A stretch of 64,000 nt of DNA, from the NCBI GenBank assembly GCA_964370965.1, contig CAYJLW010000007.1, forward strand, positions 27,190 to 91,189, written 5' to 3'. Both the position numbers and the translations under genes were made by a program. Shown here piece after piece: positions 8,158-16,519 of this stretch (positions are counted from its first letter, which is position 1; every line of letters begins with the position of its first letter). Origin of the DNA: CAYJLW01 sp964370965. Its GTDB lineage: Bacteria > Actinomycetota > Acidimicrobiia > UBA2766. The notes under the pieces were generated by a model. It was not told the origin of the DNA and made no database searches. It was given only the letters and a program-made list of their open reading frames with translations.

Positions 8158-9642
8158 TCAAACCAGGAGACGGCCGACGACCTCACTGAGGCCTCTCTCG
8201 CCCACGGCGAGGTAGCTCACCCCGGCGCCGCGGGCGGCGCGCTCGTCGGTGGCCCGGTCGCCCACGAAGAGGGCCCGGCCCGGCGCGACATCGAGGCGCC
8301 GGAGCGCCTCGAGGACCGGGGCGGGATCGGGCTTCTCCCGACCCACCTCTGCGGACGTGACGATCTCGGCCAACCGGTGACCGAGGCCCCGGCGATCCAG
8401 CAGGGCCCGCACCTCGGGACCCCGCATCACAGCGGTGTTCGTCACCGCCGCCAGCGTGTAGCGCCGCCCGAGGACCTCCAGGGCGTCCCGGGCCCCGGGC
8501 AGGGCGTCCACGGACAGGTCCGCCACGGCGGTCCCCGGGCTGCTCTCGGCGACGAGCGTCCCCCCCACGTCCACGAGCACGGCATCGAGGTCGCCCCGCC
8601 CCGGCCGGGGTGGCGCCCCGGTGGCCAGCCAAGGGACGACCTCGGAGGCGGCGACGTCCCCCCAGCCCGGGCCGGCACCGGTGGCGGTGATGACGAGCGG
8701 GACGGGGCCGGCGCCGTGACGGCCGGTGACCGGGTCCGTGGCGTGGTCCGGCAGGATGCCGAACGCCCTGCTCGCGCCGAGACCCCGACGCAACACGTCG
8801 ACGACCTCGCCGTCCACCCTGTGCAGGAACCGCCACTTGGCTTCCGGGTCGAGTCGGTGGGCGGCGGCGTCGGCGCCGTCGACGTGGCAGACGGCGATCT
8901 CCGCCCCCTCGGCGAGCGCCGCCTCTACAGCCCCCACCTTGGCAGCGAGATCCGTGTCGGTGTCGCCGGTCGCGCCCGGGGGCACCCGCACGTCCCACCC
9001 GCCGAGACGCCCGAGGCCGACGGCGACCGCGGCGGCGCACACGAGAACCCGGTGGCCGGACCCGCCCCTCGGGTAGCGGATCGGCCCGCCGCCCCACGGC
9101 CACAGCGCCAGCCCGGACATGGCGAGGCGGTCGTTGGCCGCCTCGACCCGCTCCCCGAGAACAGGGAGGCGCGCTGCGCTGGGCACGTCGACACCCGGGC
9201 GGTCGTGGGGCGGGAGCCAGCCGGGGTCGGCCTCCCGGTCGGCGACGGCGACCAGGCGCCAGCCCCCGAGAGAGACGATCTCGACCCCGTCGCCGGCGAC
9301 GAGACCCGCCGCGTCGAGGGCCGCGGCGCGCTCCCCCTGGGTGAGCGCCGGCGTCGCCTCCACGAGCCTGCCGCCGACGACCCGGACCACGTTGAGCCGC
9401 CACGCCCAGGCGCCGGAGAGCCCCCTGGACGCCGCCTCGACAGGGCCTCGGGCCGCGTCGGCCACCCCCAGGATCTCGCCGAGGCCGACCTCAGTCCCCG
9501 CCGCGGCCCCCGAGGGCACCGTTCGGCAGCCCAGGGTCGCCGCCCCGGACGCGCCGAGGTCCTCGAGCGCCGGCATGGCTCCCGCCGGGTACGCCCCGGA
9601 GCCGTCCAGCCCCCCGTCGAGCACGACGAGAACGGCGCTCAC
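8158..9642 (-). CDS. ApgM-like alkaline-phosphatase-superfamily domain fused to a HAD hydrolase
   Basis: The product has 494 residues from the GTG at 9642, which overlaps the stop of cobA-hemD by 4 bp (GTGA), so it is translationally coupled. Residues 1 to about 330 resemble the cofactor-independent phosphoglycerate mutase of archaeal type: an N-terminal LVVLDGG, PPGATGDTDTDLAAK, a CHVDGADAAAH metal-binding segment, and LPDHATDPVTGRH. Residues 335-494 are a HAD domain: VDVGGT for motif I, TNTAVM for motif II, GREKPDPAPV with the motif III Lys, and FVGDRATDERAA for motif IV. Motif I has Gly where the second Asp is usual. I have not seen this fusion described. Whether it is a mutase or a phosphatase is unclear, because the usual nucleophile region (SGAAAGTEVGL) is atypical. 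Confidence 0.7.
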   Translation of the reverse strand: MSAVLVVLDGGLDGSGAYPAGAMPALEDLGASGAATLGCRTVPSGAAAGTEVGLGEILGVADAARGPVEAASRGLSGAWAWRLNVVRVVGGRLVEATPALTQGERAAALDAAGLVAGDGVEIVSLGGWRLVAVADREADPGWLPPHDRPGVDVPSAARLPVLGERVEAANDRLAMSGLALWPWGGGPIRYPRGGSGHRVLVCAAAVAVGLGRLGGWDVRVPPGATGDTDTDLAAKVGAVEAALAEGAEIAVCHVDGADAAAHRLDPEAKWRFLHRVDGEVVDVLRRGLGASRAFGILPDHATDPVTGRHGAGPVPLVITATGAGPGWGDVAASEVVPWLATGAPPRPGRGDLDAVLVDVGGTLVAESSPGTAVADLSVDALPGARDALEVLGRRYTLAAVTNTAVMRGPEVRALLDRRGLGHRLAEIVTSAEVGREKPDPAPVLEALRRLDVAPGRALFVGDRATDERAARGAGVSYLAVGERGLSEVVGRLLV

Positions 9643-11174
9643 GTGTCTCGGGTCCCCCGGCGTCGCTCCGCGGCGTGCGCCCCCAGGGCGGCCACGAGCC
9701 CCGCCAGGGTGTGCTCGCCCGCCAGGACGTCCACCGTGAGGCCCGCAGCGCGGGCGGCCCCCGCGGTGGCGGGTCCCACGCAGGCGACGACCGGCGGCAC
9801 GGGGACGCCCGTGTCGGCGTACGCCCGGGCCGTCCCGGACGACGCGAACGCCACGACGTCGGCCGCGGCCGCCGCCGCCCGGTCCGCGGGCGACACGGCG
9901 AGGGCCCGTACCGCGACGACGTCGGCGCGCAGCACCTCCCAGCCCGCCGCCCTGAGGCGCGCTGCCAGGGGCTCGACAGCCCCCTCGACGGTGAGGACGA
10001 CGGCGTTCCCCCGGCCCGTCGCTCCCGGGAGCGGATCGCCGGCGGTGAGATCGACGTCGGGACGGAGCCCGGCACCCCGCAACGCCCGGACGGCGCCGCT
10101 GTCGGCGGCCACGAGCTCCACCCCCGCCAGAGCCCGCGCGTCCTGACCGGCGGCGAAGAGGCCGTCCAGGAACCTCTCGACGCGGGTCGCGGACACGCAC
10201 ACGACGACGTCCACCTCGCCGCCGGTCACGGCCGCCACGGCCTTGCGGAGCGGTCCGGGGTCGGCGGGAGCGTCGAGGGCGAGCACAGGGATCTCCACGA
10301 CTTCGGCGCCCTCGGCGCCCAGCAGCCGTCCGAGCGCGGAGGGCGTCGTCCGGCTGCGCGCCACGACGACCCGCCACCCGGCGAGGGCCCGGGAGGCGCG
10401 CCCGGCGGTGGCGATCTCGGGGGCGAGGACCGCCGCGGCGATCCGGGAGGCGAGACCCGCGTTGTCGCCCACGACGACGACGGCCGGGGAGCGCACGCCG
10501 GCTGCGGCGAAGTCGGCCGCCGCCCGGACAAGCGTCGTGGGCACGACACGCTGACCGGGACGCGTGGCCTCCTCGACTGCGACCACAGGGGTCTCCGGGT
10601 CGCGCCCGGCAGCCGCGAGACGCTCGGCGACGGTCCCGAAGGTGGCCACGCCCATGAGGACGACGAGAGGGCCGGTCATGCGCCCCAGAAGCTCCCAGTC
10701 GACCGCCGGCGGGCCCTTCCCGGGATCCTCGTGGCCGGAGACGACCGTGAAGACGGGGGGAAAGCCCCGGTGGGTGAGTGGTACGCCGCCCGCCTCGGGG
10801 GCGGCGAGCACGGAGGAGACTCCGGGGACGACTTGGACGGGGACGCCGGCCTCCACGCAGGCGGCGACCTCCTCCCATCCGCGGCCGAAGATGAAAGGGT
10901 CCCCGCCCTTGACCCGCACGACGGTGCGGCCGGCCCGGGCCTGCTCTACGAGGCGACGACAGATCTCGGCCTGCGTCACGGGCGACAGCCCAGGGCGCTT
11001 GCCCACGTCCACGAGCTCCGCTCCGGGGCGCACATAGTCACGGAAGGCGGGTCCGGCGAGACGGTCGTAGAGGACCACGTCGGCGCCGCGCAGCACCTCG
11101 ACGGCGGCCACCGTGAGGAGGCCGGGGCCCCCGGGGCCTGCGCCCACGAGCACGACACGTCCGTTCCCCGACAT
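9639..11174 (-). CDS. cobA-hemD: Uroporphyrinogen-III C-methyltransferase / uroporphyrinogen-III synthase fusion (CobA-HemD)
   Basis: The product has 511 residues. The first 245 are a SUMT methyltransferase: VGAGPGGPGLLT near the N-terminus, VRVKGGDPFIFGRG for the SAM pocket, PGVSSVLAAPEAGGVPLTHR, and VVLMG. From about residue 260 (GWRVVVARSRTTPSALG) a HemD domain follows, with two Rossmann-like lobes and a conserved FASSGTARAY segment. The fusion converts hydroxymethylbilane to uroporphyrinogen III and then to precorrin-2, feeding sirohaem or cobalamin. Such fusions are common in Actinobacteria and Firmicutes. It is leaderless and overlaps the ApgM-HAD gene by 4 bp. Confidence 0.93.
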   Translation of the reverse strand: MSGNGRVVLVGAGPGGPGLLTVAAVEVLRGADVVLYDRLAGPAFRDYVRPGAELVDVGKRPGLSPVTQAEICRRLVEQARAGRTVVRVKGGDPFIFGRGWEEVAACVEAGVPVQVVPGVSSVLAAPEAGGVPLTHRGFPPVFTVVSGHEDPGKGPPAVDWELLGRMTGPLVVLMGVATFGTVAERLAAAGRDPETPVVAVEEATRPGQRVVPTTLVRAAADFAAAGVRSPAVVVVGDNAGLASRIAAAVLAPEIATAGRASRALAGWRVVVARSRTTPSALGRLLGAEGAEVVEIPVLALDAPADPGPLRKAVAAVTGGEVDVVVCVSATRVERFLDGLFAAGQDARALAGVELVAADSGAVRALRGAGLRPDVDLTAGDPLPGATGRGNAVVLTVEGAVEPLAARLRAAGWEVLRADVVAVRALAVSPADRAAAAAADVVAFASSGTARAYADTGVPVPPVVACVGPATAGAARAAGLTVDVLAGEHTLAGLVAALGAHAAERRRGTRDT

Positions 11175-11181
11175 GGCGCCG

Positions 11182-11187
11182 AGAGTA
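11182..11187 (-). promoter_or_regulatory. -10 box, leaderless promoter of cobA-hemD
   Basis: On the minus strand TACTCT is followed by 7 nt and the ATG at 11174. There is no Shine-Dalgarno. Confidence 0.5.
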
Positions 11188-11362
11188 GGCGAGGCCCCGG
11201 GCCGACCGGCAGGCGGGTTCTTGTCCGTCCCGCGGACCCTCCCGGGATCCTCGGTGTCGCGCCCCGCGTGACTTGCCGGCTCCGGCGCAGGCGCGCCGGG
11301 CCTTCACCTGCGCCACAGGTGCGGGGCCCACGCCCGGGGAAGGCTGCTTGGCCGCCTGCCGC

Positions 11363-12778
11363 TCAGCCCCGAGGGGCCCCCGGCTCCCCGCGGCCGGCCG
11401 CCGGGGGCGGGGGCAGGACGCCGGGGAGAGGGGCCTTCGGGTCGCGTGCGCCCAGGTCGGGCCGGGGGGACGCTGGGCGCCGCGGGGCCGCCGGTACACC
11501 CCAGGGAGCCTGCGGGTCAGCGGTTCGCACCGGCGCCGGCGCCGCACCGGGGGCGGGCTCCGCACGCGGACGGTCGCCGGACACCCGGCCCCGGTCGGAT
11601 CCGCGGCGCCTGCGCGGCGAGCGGGCGGGCGGCGGGGCGTCGAGCTCGGCGGCGACGAGGCCCTCGGGCAACGCGAGCCAATGGAGGCCGTCACGGACGA
11701 TGGCGGCGACGGGGATGGCGACGATGAGGCCGGCGAGACCGAGGACCCCGGCGCCCACGATGAGTGCGACGATCTGCACGAGCGTCGGGAGCTCCGTGGC
11801 GGGCCCACCGATCACGGGACCGAACCAGTAGAGATCTGCGAGCTTCACGACGGCGACCGCCGCCATCGCCAGGACCAGGAGGCCCGGCCCGCCCTTGGCG
11901 AGGGCGACCGCGGCCACCGGCAGAGCGGCCGCCACGGGGCCGATCCCGGGCACGAGGTTTCCCACCGCGGCGACGACACCCAGGAGGACGAAGTACGGGA
12001 GACCCACGAGCCAGAACAGGAGGGTCTCCAGGCCGCCCACGACGACGGCGAGACTGAGCTGGTGGCGCACGAACGCTGTCACCGTGCGGCGGGCGGACCG
12101 GGCGGCGCCCCTGAGGCGGGCGTTCTGGGGCCGCTCCAGCCACGCCCGCACGGAGCCCGTGAGCGAAGCCATGTCCTTGACGGCAAGGAACGCCACGACC
12201 GTCCCGATCAGGAACGCCGCCACGAACCCGGCCGTCGTCCCGAGCACACCGAAGATGTTGCGGGCGAGGTTCCTACCCACGTCCCGGGACTCGTCCCTGA
12301 GGGATTCCCGGAACTCCCGGATCGCCTTGCCCGCCGCCGGTGACGTGCGCCCGACCCGGGTCTCGAAGTCCTGCAGGCGGTCGGAGAGGTTCTCCGCTAT
12401 CGAAGGCACTTCCACGGCGAGGCCGCTCACCTGGCGGGCGAAGGGTGGCGCCACGAGCCACATGGCGCCCCCGAAGATCCCTATGAGAGCGACGAACACG
12501 ACACCCGTGGCCGCCGTCCGGGGGATGTGGCGGCGGGCGAGAGCCCCCACCATCGGAGCGGCGGCCACCCCCATGACGAGCGCCACCACGGCCGGGGCGA
12601 CGAGCCAGGCGAGGCGGCCGAGGAGGAGGAACAGCCCGTAGACGGCGAGGCCGATGCCGACCAGGGACCACGCCCGCATGCCGAGCTGCTCGATCCGCGT
12701 GCGACCCCGGGGGACGTCGTCGCCGGCGGGCACGAGAGGCGGGAGGACCGGCTCGTCAGCGGGAGGATGCGGCTGCAT
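11363..12778 (-). CDS. AI-2E family transporter (PerM/YdiK-like membrane protein)
   Basis: The product has 471 residues from the ATG at 12778. The profile is typical: a paired hydrophobic N-terminus (SLVGIGLAVYGLFLLLGRLA and further helices), a long soluble segment between about 130 and 210 (IAENLSDRLQDFETRVG), then a membrane domain including VVAAVGNLVPGIGPVAAALP and ADLYWFGPVIGG, which match the family core. The last 90 residues are a Pro/Arg/Ala-rich cytoplasmic tail not typical of the family. Members export AI-2 or act as Na+/H+ antiporters; the substrate here is unknown. Its 5' end faces the repeat array at 12846. Confidence 0.85.
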   Translation of the reverse strand: MQPHPPADEPVLPPLVPAGDDVPRGRTRIEQLGMRAWSLVGIGLAVYGLFLLLGRLAWLVAPAVVALVMGVAAAPMVGALARRHIPRTAATGVVFVALIGIFGGAMWLVAPPFARQVSGLAVEVPSIAENLSDRLQDFETRVGRTSPAAGKAIREFRESLRDESRDVGRNLARNIFGVLGTTAGFVAAFLIGTVVAFLAVKDMASLTGSVRAWLERPQNARLRGAARSARRTVTAFVRHQLSLAVVVGGLETLLFWLVGLPYFVLLGVVAAVGNLVPGIGPVAAALPVAAVALAKGGPGLLVLAMAAVAVVKLADLYWFGPVIGGPATELPTLVQIVALIVGAGVLGLAGLIVAIPVAAIVRDGLHWLALPEGLVAAELDAPPPARSPRRRRGSDRGRVSGDRPRAEPAPGAAPAPVRTADPQAPWGVPAAPRRPASPRPDLGARDPKAPLPGVLPPPPAAGRGEPGAPRG

Positions 12779-12845
12779 GCCGGAAGCTTGGCAGAACCGG
12801 CGCCCCCGATCGGTTCCCGGCCGCCCGGACCCCAACTCGAGGCCG

Positions 12846-13128
12846 GCGGGGTGAGGGGCCCCCGCCGCCAACGCGGAGCAGCGCCAGTCTGCGNNNNNNN
12901 NNNNNNNNNNNNNNNNNNNNNNNNNNNNNNNNNNNNNNNNNNNNNNNNNNNNNNNNNNNNNNNNNNNNNNNNNNNNNNNNNNNNNNNNNNNNNGAGCCAT
13001 GTAACAGCGGGGTGAGGGGCCCCCGCCGCCAACGCGGAGCAGCGCCAGTCTGCGGAGCCATGTAACAGCGGGGTGAGGGGCCCCCGCCGCCAACGCGGAG
13101 CAGCGCCAGCCTGCGGACCAGGAGCGAC
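12846..13128. repeat. Tandem repeat array 1 (61-bp unit, hairpin core)
   Basis: Units start at 12846, 13007 and 13068, giving a 61-bp period, and 100 N interrupt the array at 12894-12993. Each unit contains GGCGGGG-type and CCCCGCC-type arms around TGAGGGG, followed by CGCCAACGCGGAGCAGCGCC and ending CATGTAACA. The core matches array 2 at 15434-15820. The gap suggests the assembler could not resolve the copy number. No protein is likely encoded. Confidence 0.85.
12894..12993. other. Scaffold gap of 100 N
   Basis: Exactly 100 N inside repeat array 1; its true length is unknown. Confidence 0.99.
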
Positions 13129-13266
13129 TTCGACAAACCGGGCAAGGAGCCGCTCGAAGACAACCGCCTTACGGAGACGCACGAGCGATTCCCCCGTCTC
13201 CTGAGAGCGGTTCAGCAGCCGCTGTTCAAGCGCGGTCCGGAAGGCGACGGAATTCGCGCACTTCAC
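13117..13266 (-). pseudogene. AbiEii-type nucleotidyltransferase toxin, N-terminal remnant
   Basis: A GTG at 13266 overlaps the preceding antitoxin remnant by 4 bp (GTGA). About 48 residues read MKCANSVAFRTALEQRLL and later RLRKAVVFERLLARF, which is the conserved start of AbiEii/AbiGii toxins. The frame then runs into repeat array 1, before the GG and DxD catalytic motifs. The toxin is therefore lost. It was part of an abiE-like type IV toxin-antitoxin operon. Confidence 0.6.
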
Positions 13267-13463
13267 GTCGCCGCCTCGTTGACGGCTCCCCGGATCAGAC
13301 GTTCGACTCGGCCCCCGCGTCCTGCAGCTGCGTCCACAAGATGACGCCTCGTGACCAGCCCCCGTTCCAGTGCTTCACGCACGGCGTTCACGACCTGTTC
13401 CGGTGCGCCACCGGCGTCCGCTACATCGACGATTGAGCGGACGGGCGAGGCGACGGGGATGCC
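13263..13463 (-). pseudogene. AbiEi-type antitoxin, C-terminal remnant
   Basis: About 65 residues survive, from GIPVASPVRSIVDVADAG through REALERGLVTRRHL to the stop at 13263. This is the conserved C-terminal part of AbiEi antitoxins (PVxxPxRxIVDxAxxG, REALxRGLVT). The 5' part, including the winged-helix domain, is replaced by the transposition-ATPase remnant at 13464-13593. It was once coupled to the AbiEii remnant downstream. Confidence 0.6.
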
Positions 13464-13593
13464 CTCCCGAGGGCTGCCCCGGGCCGTGAACAACCTCGCC
13501 GTCCAATCACTCGTCGCCGCGTTCGCCCACAACAAGGCCATCGTCGACGAGTCCTCCGCACGAGCCGCCGTCACCGAAGTCACCGCCGAGTAG
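13464..13593 (+). pseudogene. ExeA/TniB-like transposition AAA ATPase, C-terminal remnant
   Basis: The segment reads GLPRAVNNLAVQSLVAAFAH and then ends VDESSARAAVTEVTAE before TAG. It is clearly related to the C-terminus of the ATPase fragment at 60928-61523 (GLPRAVNNLALQALVAAYAA). Walker motifs are absent. It shows that a member of the same IS family once inserted into, or recombined with, the abiE locus. Confidence 0.65.
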
Positions 13594-13730
13594 ACCCCAC
13601 CAACCCCAAGTCAGCCCACGACAACGCGCGGCCCCACCACATCTCCATGCTGCATGTCACCGTCGTGATCATCCAGCCTGGCGGCCCACAGTCAGCGGAA
13701 ATGCCCGTGACGTGTGGCCACTTTGGGTGT

Positions 13731-14477
13731 TCAGTCGCGTAGGAGGAGTTGGAGGGCGAGTCTGCCGTCCTCTGCGTCCTCGAGACCGCGCCACGCGTCG
13801 GCATCGGCGAGCAGATCGCCAGCCTCGGCAGCGAGCCACCTGCGTTCGTTCCCTTTCAGCTGCGTGGCTGCGGCGACGGGATCGTCGAGCAAGGAGAGCA
13901 GGAACGCTGTGTCGCGCCGCTGGCTTGCCGGGACGTCATCGATGCCGATCGCGCGGACCTTGACAAGGATGGCTCCGAGCAGGCCGGGAACAGGAACGTC
14001 GCAACGGCGGCCTCCGATATCGAGACTGACGAGCACGGCTCGCTGCAACGCTTGCGTGCCGCCCGGCACCATGACCGTGTGGGCACCCCCGGTCGTGGTC
14101 CGCAGCGTGCGTTCGCTCAGCCCGTCTGGGGCCAAGATGTCGATCGTTCGGTCGGCGCCTGCTCGGAAACGGTGGCCCACCTCGTCGGGGCTGACGCCTT
14201 CGAGCATGTAGCCGAGGGCTCCGAGCCGTGCAGCGAAGTCACTGGTTGCCGTCGTCGTGACGCGGACGTTGGCAATGATGTCGAGGTCGACGCTCAGGCG
14301 TGGCGGTATCCGCTCGGCGAGGAGACCGTGCAGGAGGACCATCTGCCCACCGACGAGGACCCAGTCGAGGTCGTCGACCACCTCGACGAGGCGCGGCACA
14401 TCGTCCCAGACGCGACCCCGCTCTGTCGGGTCGATGCGCAACGGCCTATCTGGATTCAGTGCCGGTAGCTGTCTCAC
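13731..14477 (-). CDS. Nucleotidyltransferase, probable toxin of an HTH/NTase toxin-antitoxin pair
   Basis: The product has 248 residues. WVLVGGQMVLLHGLL followed by SVDLDIIANV gives the GG and DxD signature of the Pol-beta nucleotidyltransferase fold as found in AbiEii/MenT-type toxins. GRRCDVPVPGLLGAILVKV is consistent with the later core of that group. Such toxins transfer nucleotides to tRNA or proteins and arrest growth. It starts 4 bp inside the end of the upstream HTH gene, so the two are coupled. This pair lies within the repeat-flanked island beside the degraded abiE remnants. The toxin role is inferred from family and context. Confidence 0.65.
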   Translation of the reverse strand: MRQLPALNPDRPLRIDPTERGRVWDDVPRLVEVVDDLDWVLVGGQMVLLHGLLAERIPPRLSVDLDIIANVRVTTTATSDFAARLGALGYMLEGVSPDEVGHRFRAGADRTIDILAPDGLSERTLRTTTGGAHTVMVPGGTQALQRAVLVSLDIGGRRCDVPVPGLLGAILVKVRAIGIDDVPASQRRDTAFLLSLLDDPVAAATQLKGNERRWLAAEAGDLLADADAWRGLEDAEDGRLALQLLLRD

Positions 14478-15208
14478 GCTCCCCTTGGCTCCTCGCTTCG
14501 GCGCTGCCCGAGGTCGGCGAGGAGCGCCTCGAACCCTGCTTTGCCGGCACGGCGTGTGCGTTCGTCGTCGCTGTCGATGAGGTCGAGTATCACCGCGGGC
14601 CGCAGCGCCCTCTCGCCTCGGCCACCGGCGGGGTCTACATCGTCGGGCACGACGCGCAGTGTCACGTTCGGACCCGCTGTTGCCACATCGAGCACGTATT
14701 CCTCGGCCATCGCGTCCAGATCTCTCGCGTGTACGTATGCGTCGACTTCACCGCTACCCACGACATCGAACCCGTAGTCGCGGGCGGCGCTCACACCCGT
14801 ACGGGTCAGGCGCGGGTCCGCCGCCAAACGCTCCAGAACACTCCGATGTGCCCGAAACAAACGCACGTCGCCGCGACGCCGCAACAGCGACAGCCACACC
14901 CACCAATCCGCTCCGACCTTCTCCAACTCGGCGAGCTGACGCCTCAGGCGCCACAATCGACGTCGGTCAACCTCCCCAGCCGTCTTCGCGCCGGCAACGA
15001 GAGCGAGCAGACCCCACGCATTCTCGGATCTCAGCGGCTTGCGGCCACTCCGCCTCCGGTATCCGTCGACTGCAGCTTGCGAGAGAACGACGCGGCCGGC
15101 AACCCGCTCACCGGCAAGCTCACCAGCTTCAATCAACGCGCGCACGCGACGCGGCGACACGCCAAGCAAGTCGGCGGCTTCACCTACCGTCATCATCCCA
15201 TCACGCAT
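14474..15208 (-). CDS. Helix-turn-helix (excisionase/MerR-type) protein, probable antitoxin
   Basis: About 244 residues. The N-terminus MMTVGEAADLLGVSPRRV, continuing to a GELAGERVAG wing, is a typical excisionase-family winged HTH. The rest (about 180 residues) is helical and unrecognised; it includes a LLALVAGAKTAGEVDRRRLW stretch and YVHARDLDAMAEEYVLDVA. The start is uncertain: ATGs at 15208, 15196 and 15193 are in frame, and a TATGGT box lies 9 nt before 15208. It is co-transcribed with the nucleotidyltransferase through a 4-bp overlap. By position it is the likely antitoxin and autoregulator. Confidence 0.6.
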   Translation of the reverse strand: MRDGMMTVGEAADLLGVSPRRVRALIEAGELAGERVAGRVVLSQAAVDGYRRRSGRKPLRSENAWGLLALVAGAKTAGEVDRRRLWRLRRQLAELEKVGADWWVWLSLLRRRGDVRLFRAHRSVLERLAADPRLTRTGVSAARDYGFDVVGSGEVDAYVHARDLDAMAEEYVLDVATAGPNVTLRVVPDDVDPAGGRGERALRPAVILDLIDSDDERTRRAGKAGFEALLADLGQRRSEEPRGA

Positions 15209-15433
15209 CGTCGCGCAACCATACACGAACAAGGATAGTTACGCGACACGGCGAACGCCGCGATGGGCCCGTAGAGGCCCTGACCTGGATCTGACCGGCC
15301 ACCACCAACGATCAGGCACCCACAGGCCGTCAGACACTTCTGGAAACAAGCCAACCTGCACGGGCGACAGGCACTCACAGAGCCCACCGCCAAGACCCCC
15401 AGACGCTACAAGACCAACGCAACGCCCACCCAC
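15209..15433. other. Non-coding stretch before repeat array 2
   Basis: No convincing gene is visible on either strand. It lies between the 5' end of the HTH gene and the second repeat array and should hold the promoter of the toxin-antitoxin pair. Confidence 0.5.
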
Positions 15434-15820
15434 TGTGAGGGGCCCCCCACCGCCAACGCGGAGCAGCACCGGCAACGCGGAGCGGCCCGGGACCCCAACC
15501 CGAGGCCGGCGGGGTGAGGGGCCCCCGCCGCCAACGCGGAGCAGCGCCGCCAACGCGGAACCGCCGGGACCNNNNNNNNNNNNNNNNNNNNNNNNNNNNN
15601 NNNNNNNNNNNNNNNNNNNNNNNNNNNNNNNNNNNNNNNNNNNNNNNNNNNNNNNNNNNNNNNNNNNNNNNCCGACCCGAGGCCGGCGGGGGTGAGGGCC
15701 CCCCGCCGGCAAAGCGGAGCAGCGCCGCCAACGCGGAACCGCCGGGACCCCGACCCGAGGCCGGCGGGGGTGAGGGCCCCCCGCCGGCAAAGCGGAGCAG
15801 CGCCAGCTGCGGAGCAATGT
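15434..15820. repeat. Tandem repeat array 2 (78-bp unit, hairpin core)
   Basis: GTGAGGG-type cores lie at 15434, 15512, 15692 and 15770, giving a 78-bp period, with 100 N at 15572-15671. The later units have arms GGCGGGGG and CCCCCGCC around TGAGGGC, one base pair longer than the arms in array 1, with matching changes on both sides. The unit also carries CCGACCCGAGGCCGGC and CCGCCAACGCGGAACCGCC. Arrays 1 and 2 bracket the accessory island. Confidence 0.85.
15572..15671. other. Scaffold gap of 100 N
   Basis: Exactly 100 N inside repeat array 2; its true length is unknown. Confidence 0.99.
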
Positions 15821-15825
15821 AACGG

Positions 15826-15831
15826 TAGATT
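15826..15831 (+). promoter_or_regulatory. -10 box, leaderless promoter of the SprT-ABC-thi chain
   Basis: TAGATT is followed by 7 nt and the GTG at 15839; no Shine-Dalgarno is present. It lies just outside the last unit of array 2. Confidence 0.45.
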
Positions 15832-15838
15832 CCGCGTC

Positions 15839-16519
15839 GTGACCCAGCTCGAGCTCTTTCCGCCGCCCTGCCGGGTGGTCCTGCACGGGGACGACGAGCT
15901 CGTGGGCCTCCTCGAGGTGGTCATCGAACGGGGCTTCCCCGGCGAAGCGCTCCCGGAGGGGGTGGGGGCGGTCATGGTGCGCTGGAACGGTCGCCTCCGC
16001 TCCACCGTCGGCCGGGCGATCCAGCATCCCGTGGAGCCCGTCATAGAAGTGTCGCCCGTCTACGACCGGGAGCACCCGGGGGAGCTCTCTGAGACGCTGG
16101 CCCACGAGTATGCGCACCTGCTCCATCCCTTGGCGGGCCACGGCCGGCCCTGGCGGCGCTCGCTGGAGCGGGCGATGCGCCGTCTCGGCCTCCCGCTGCG
16201 GGGCGACATCGTCCGGGCCCGCCACCCCGCCCCGCACCGGGGCCGCTACGAGTGGCGCTGCCGGGCCTGCCGGACGGTCGTGGCCGTGAGGAGCCAGCGG
16301 CGTTGGGAGGAAGTCGCCGTCCTGTCGACGTGCTGCGGCGCGTCCGTGTCCGTCCACGACGTCCACCGTGGCCTGCCGGCTGCACCCCGCCCGCACCAGG
16401 TGGGCTGCCGGGCCTGCGGGGCCGTGTACGCCGCCTTTGCCGAGCCCCGCCCGGCGGAGCGCTTCGCCCGCCGTTACCACTGCCGCTGCGGCCACAGGCT
16501 CCGGACGACGAGCCGGTGA
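15839..16519 (+). CDS. SprT-like zinc metalloprotease family protein
   Basis: The product has 226 residues from a GTG at 15839. The zinc site HEYAHLLHPLAGHGRPW gives HExxH plus the downstream GHG/W pattern of SprT-like proteins. The C-terminal half has four Cys pairs (CRACRTVVA, STCCGASVS, GCRACGAVY, CRCGHR) that look like zinc ribbons, as in SprT/Spartan relatives. Spartan-type enzymes degrade DNA-crosslinked proteins; the role in bacteria is mostly unknown. It overlaps the ABC transporter gene by 4 bp and heads a chain running to thiE. Confidence 0.7.
   Translation: MTQLELFPPPCRVVLHGDDELVGLLEVVIERGFPGEALPEGVGAVMVRWNGRLRSTVGRAIQHPVEPVIEVSPVYDREHPGELSETLAHEYAHLLHPLAGHGRPWRRSLERAMRRLGLPLRGDIVRARHPAPHRGRYEWRCRACRTVVAVRSQRRWEEVAVLSTCCGASVSVHDVHRGLPAAPRPHQVGCRACGAVYAAFAEPRPAERFARRYHCRCGHRLRTTSR

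Noticed and set aside
12846..15820. The repeat arrays as CRISPR
   Set aside because: The units are contiguous tandem copies without unique spacers, the fold is a long GC hairpin, and no cas genes are near.
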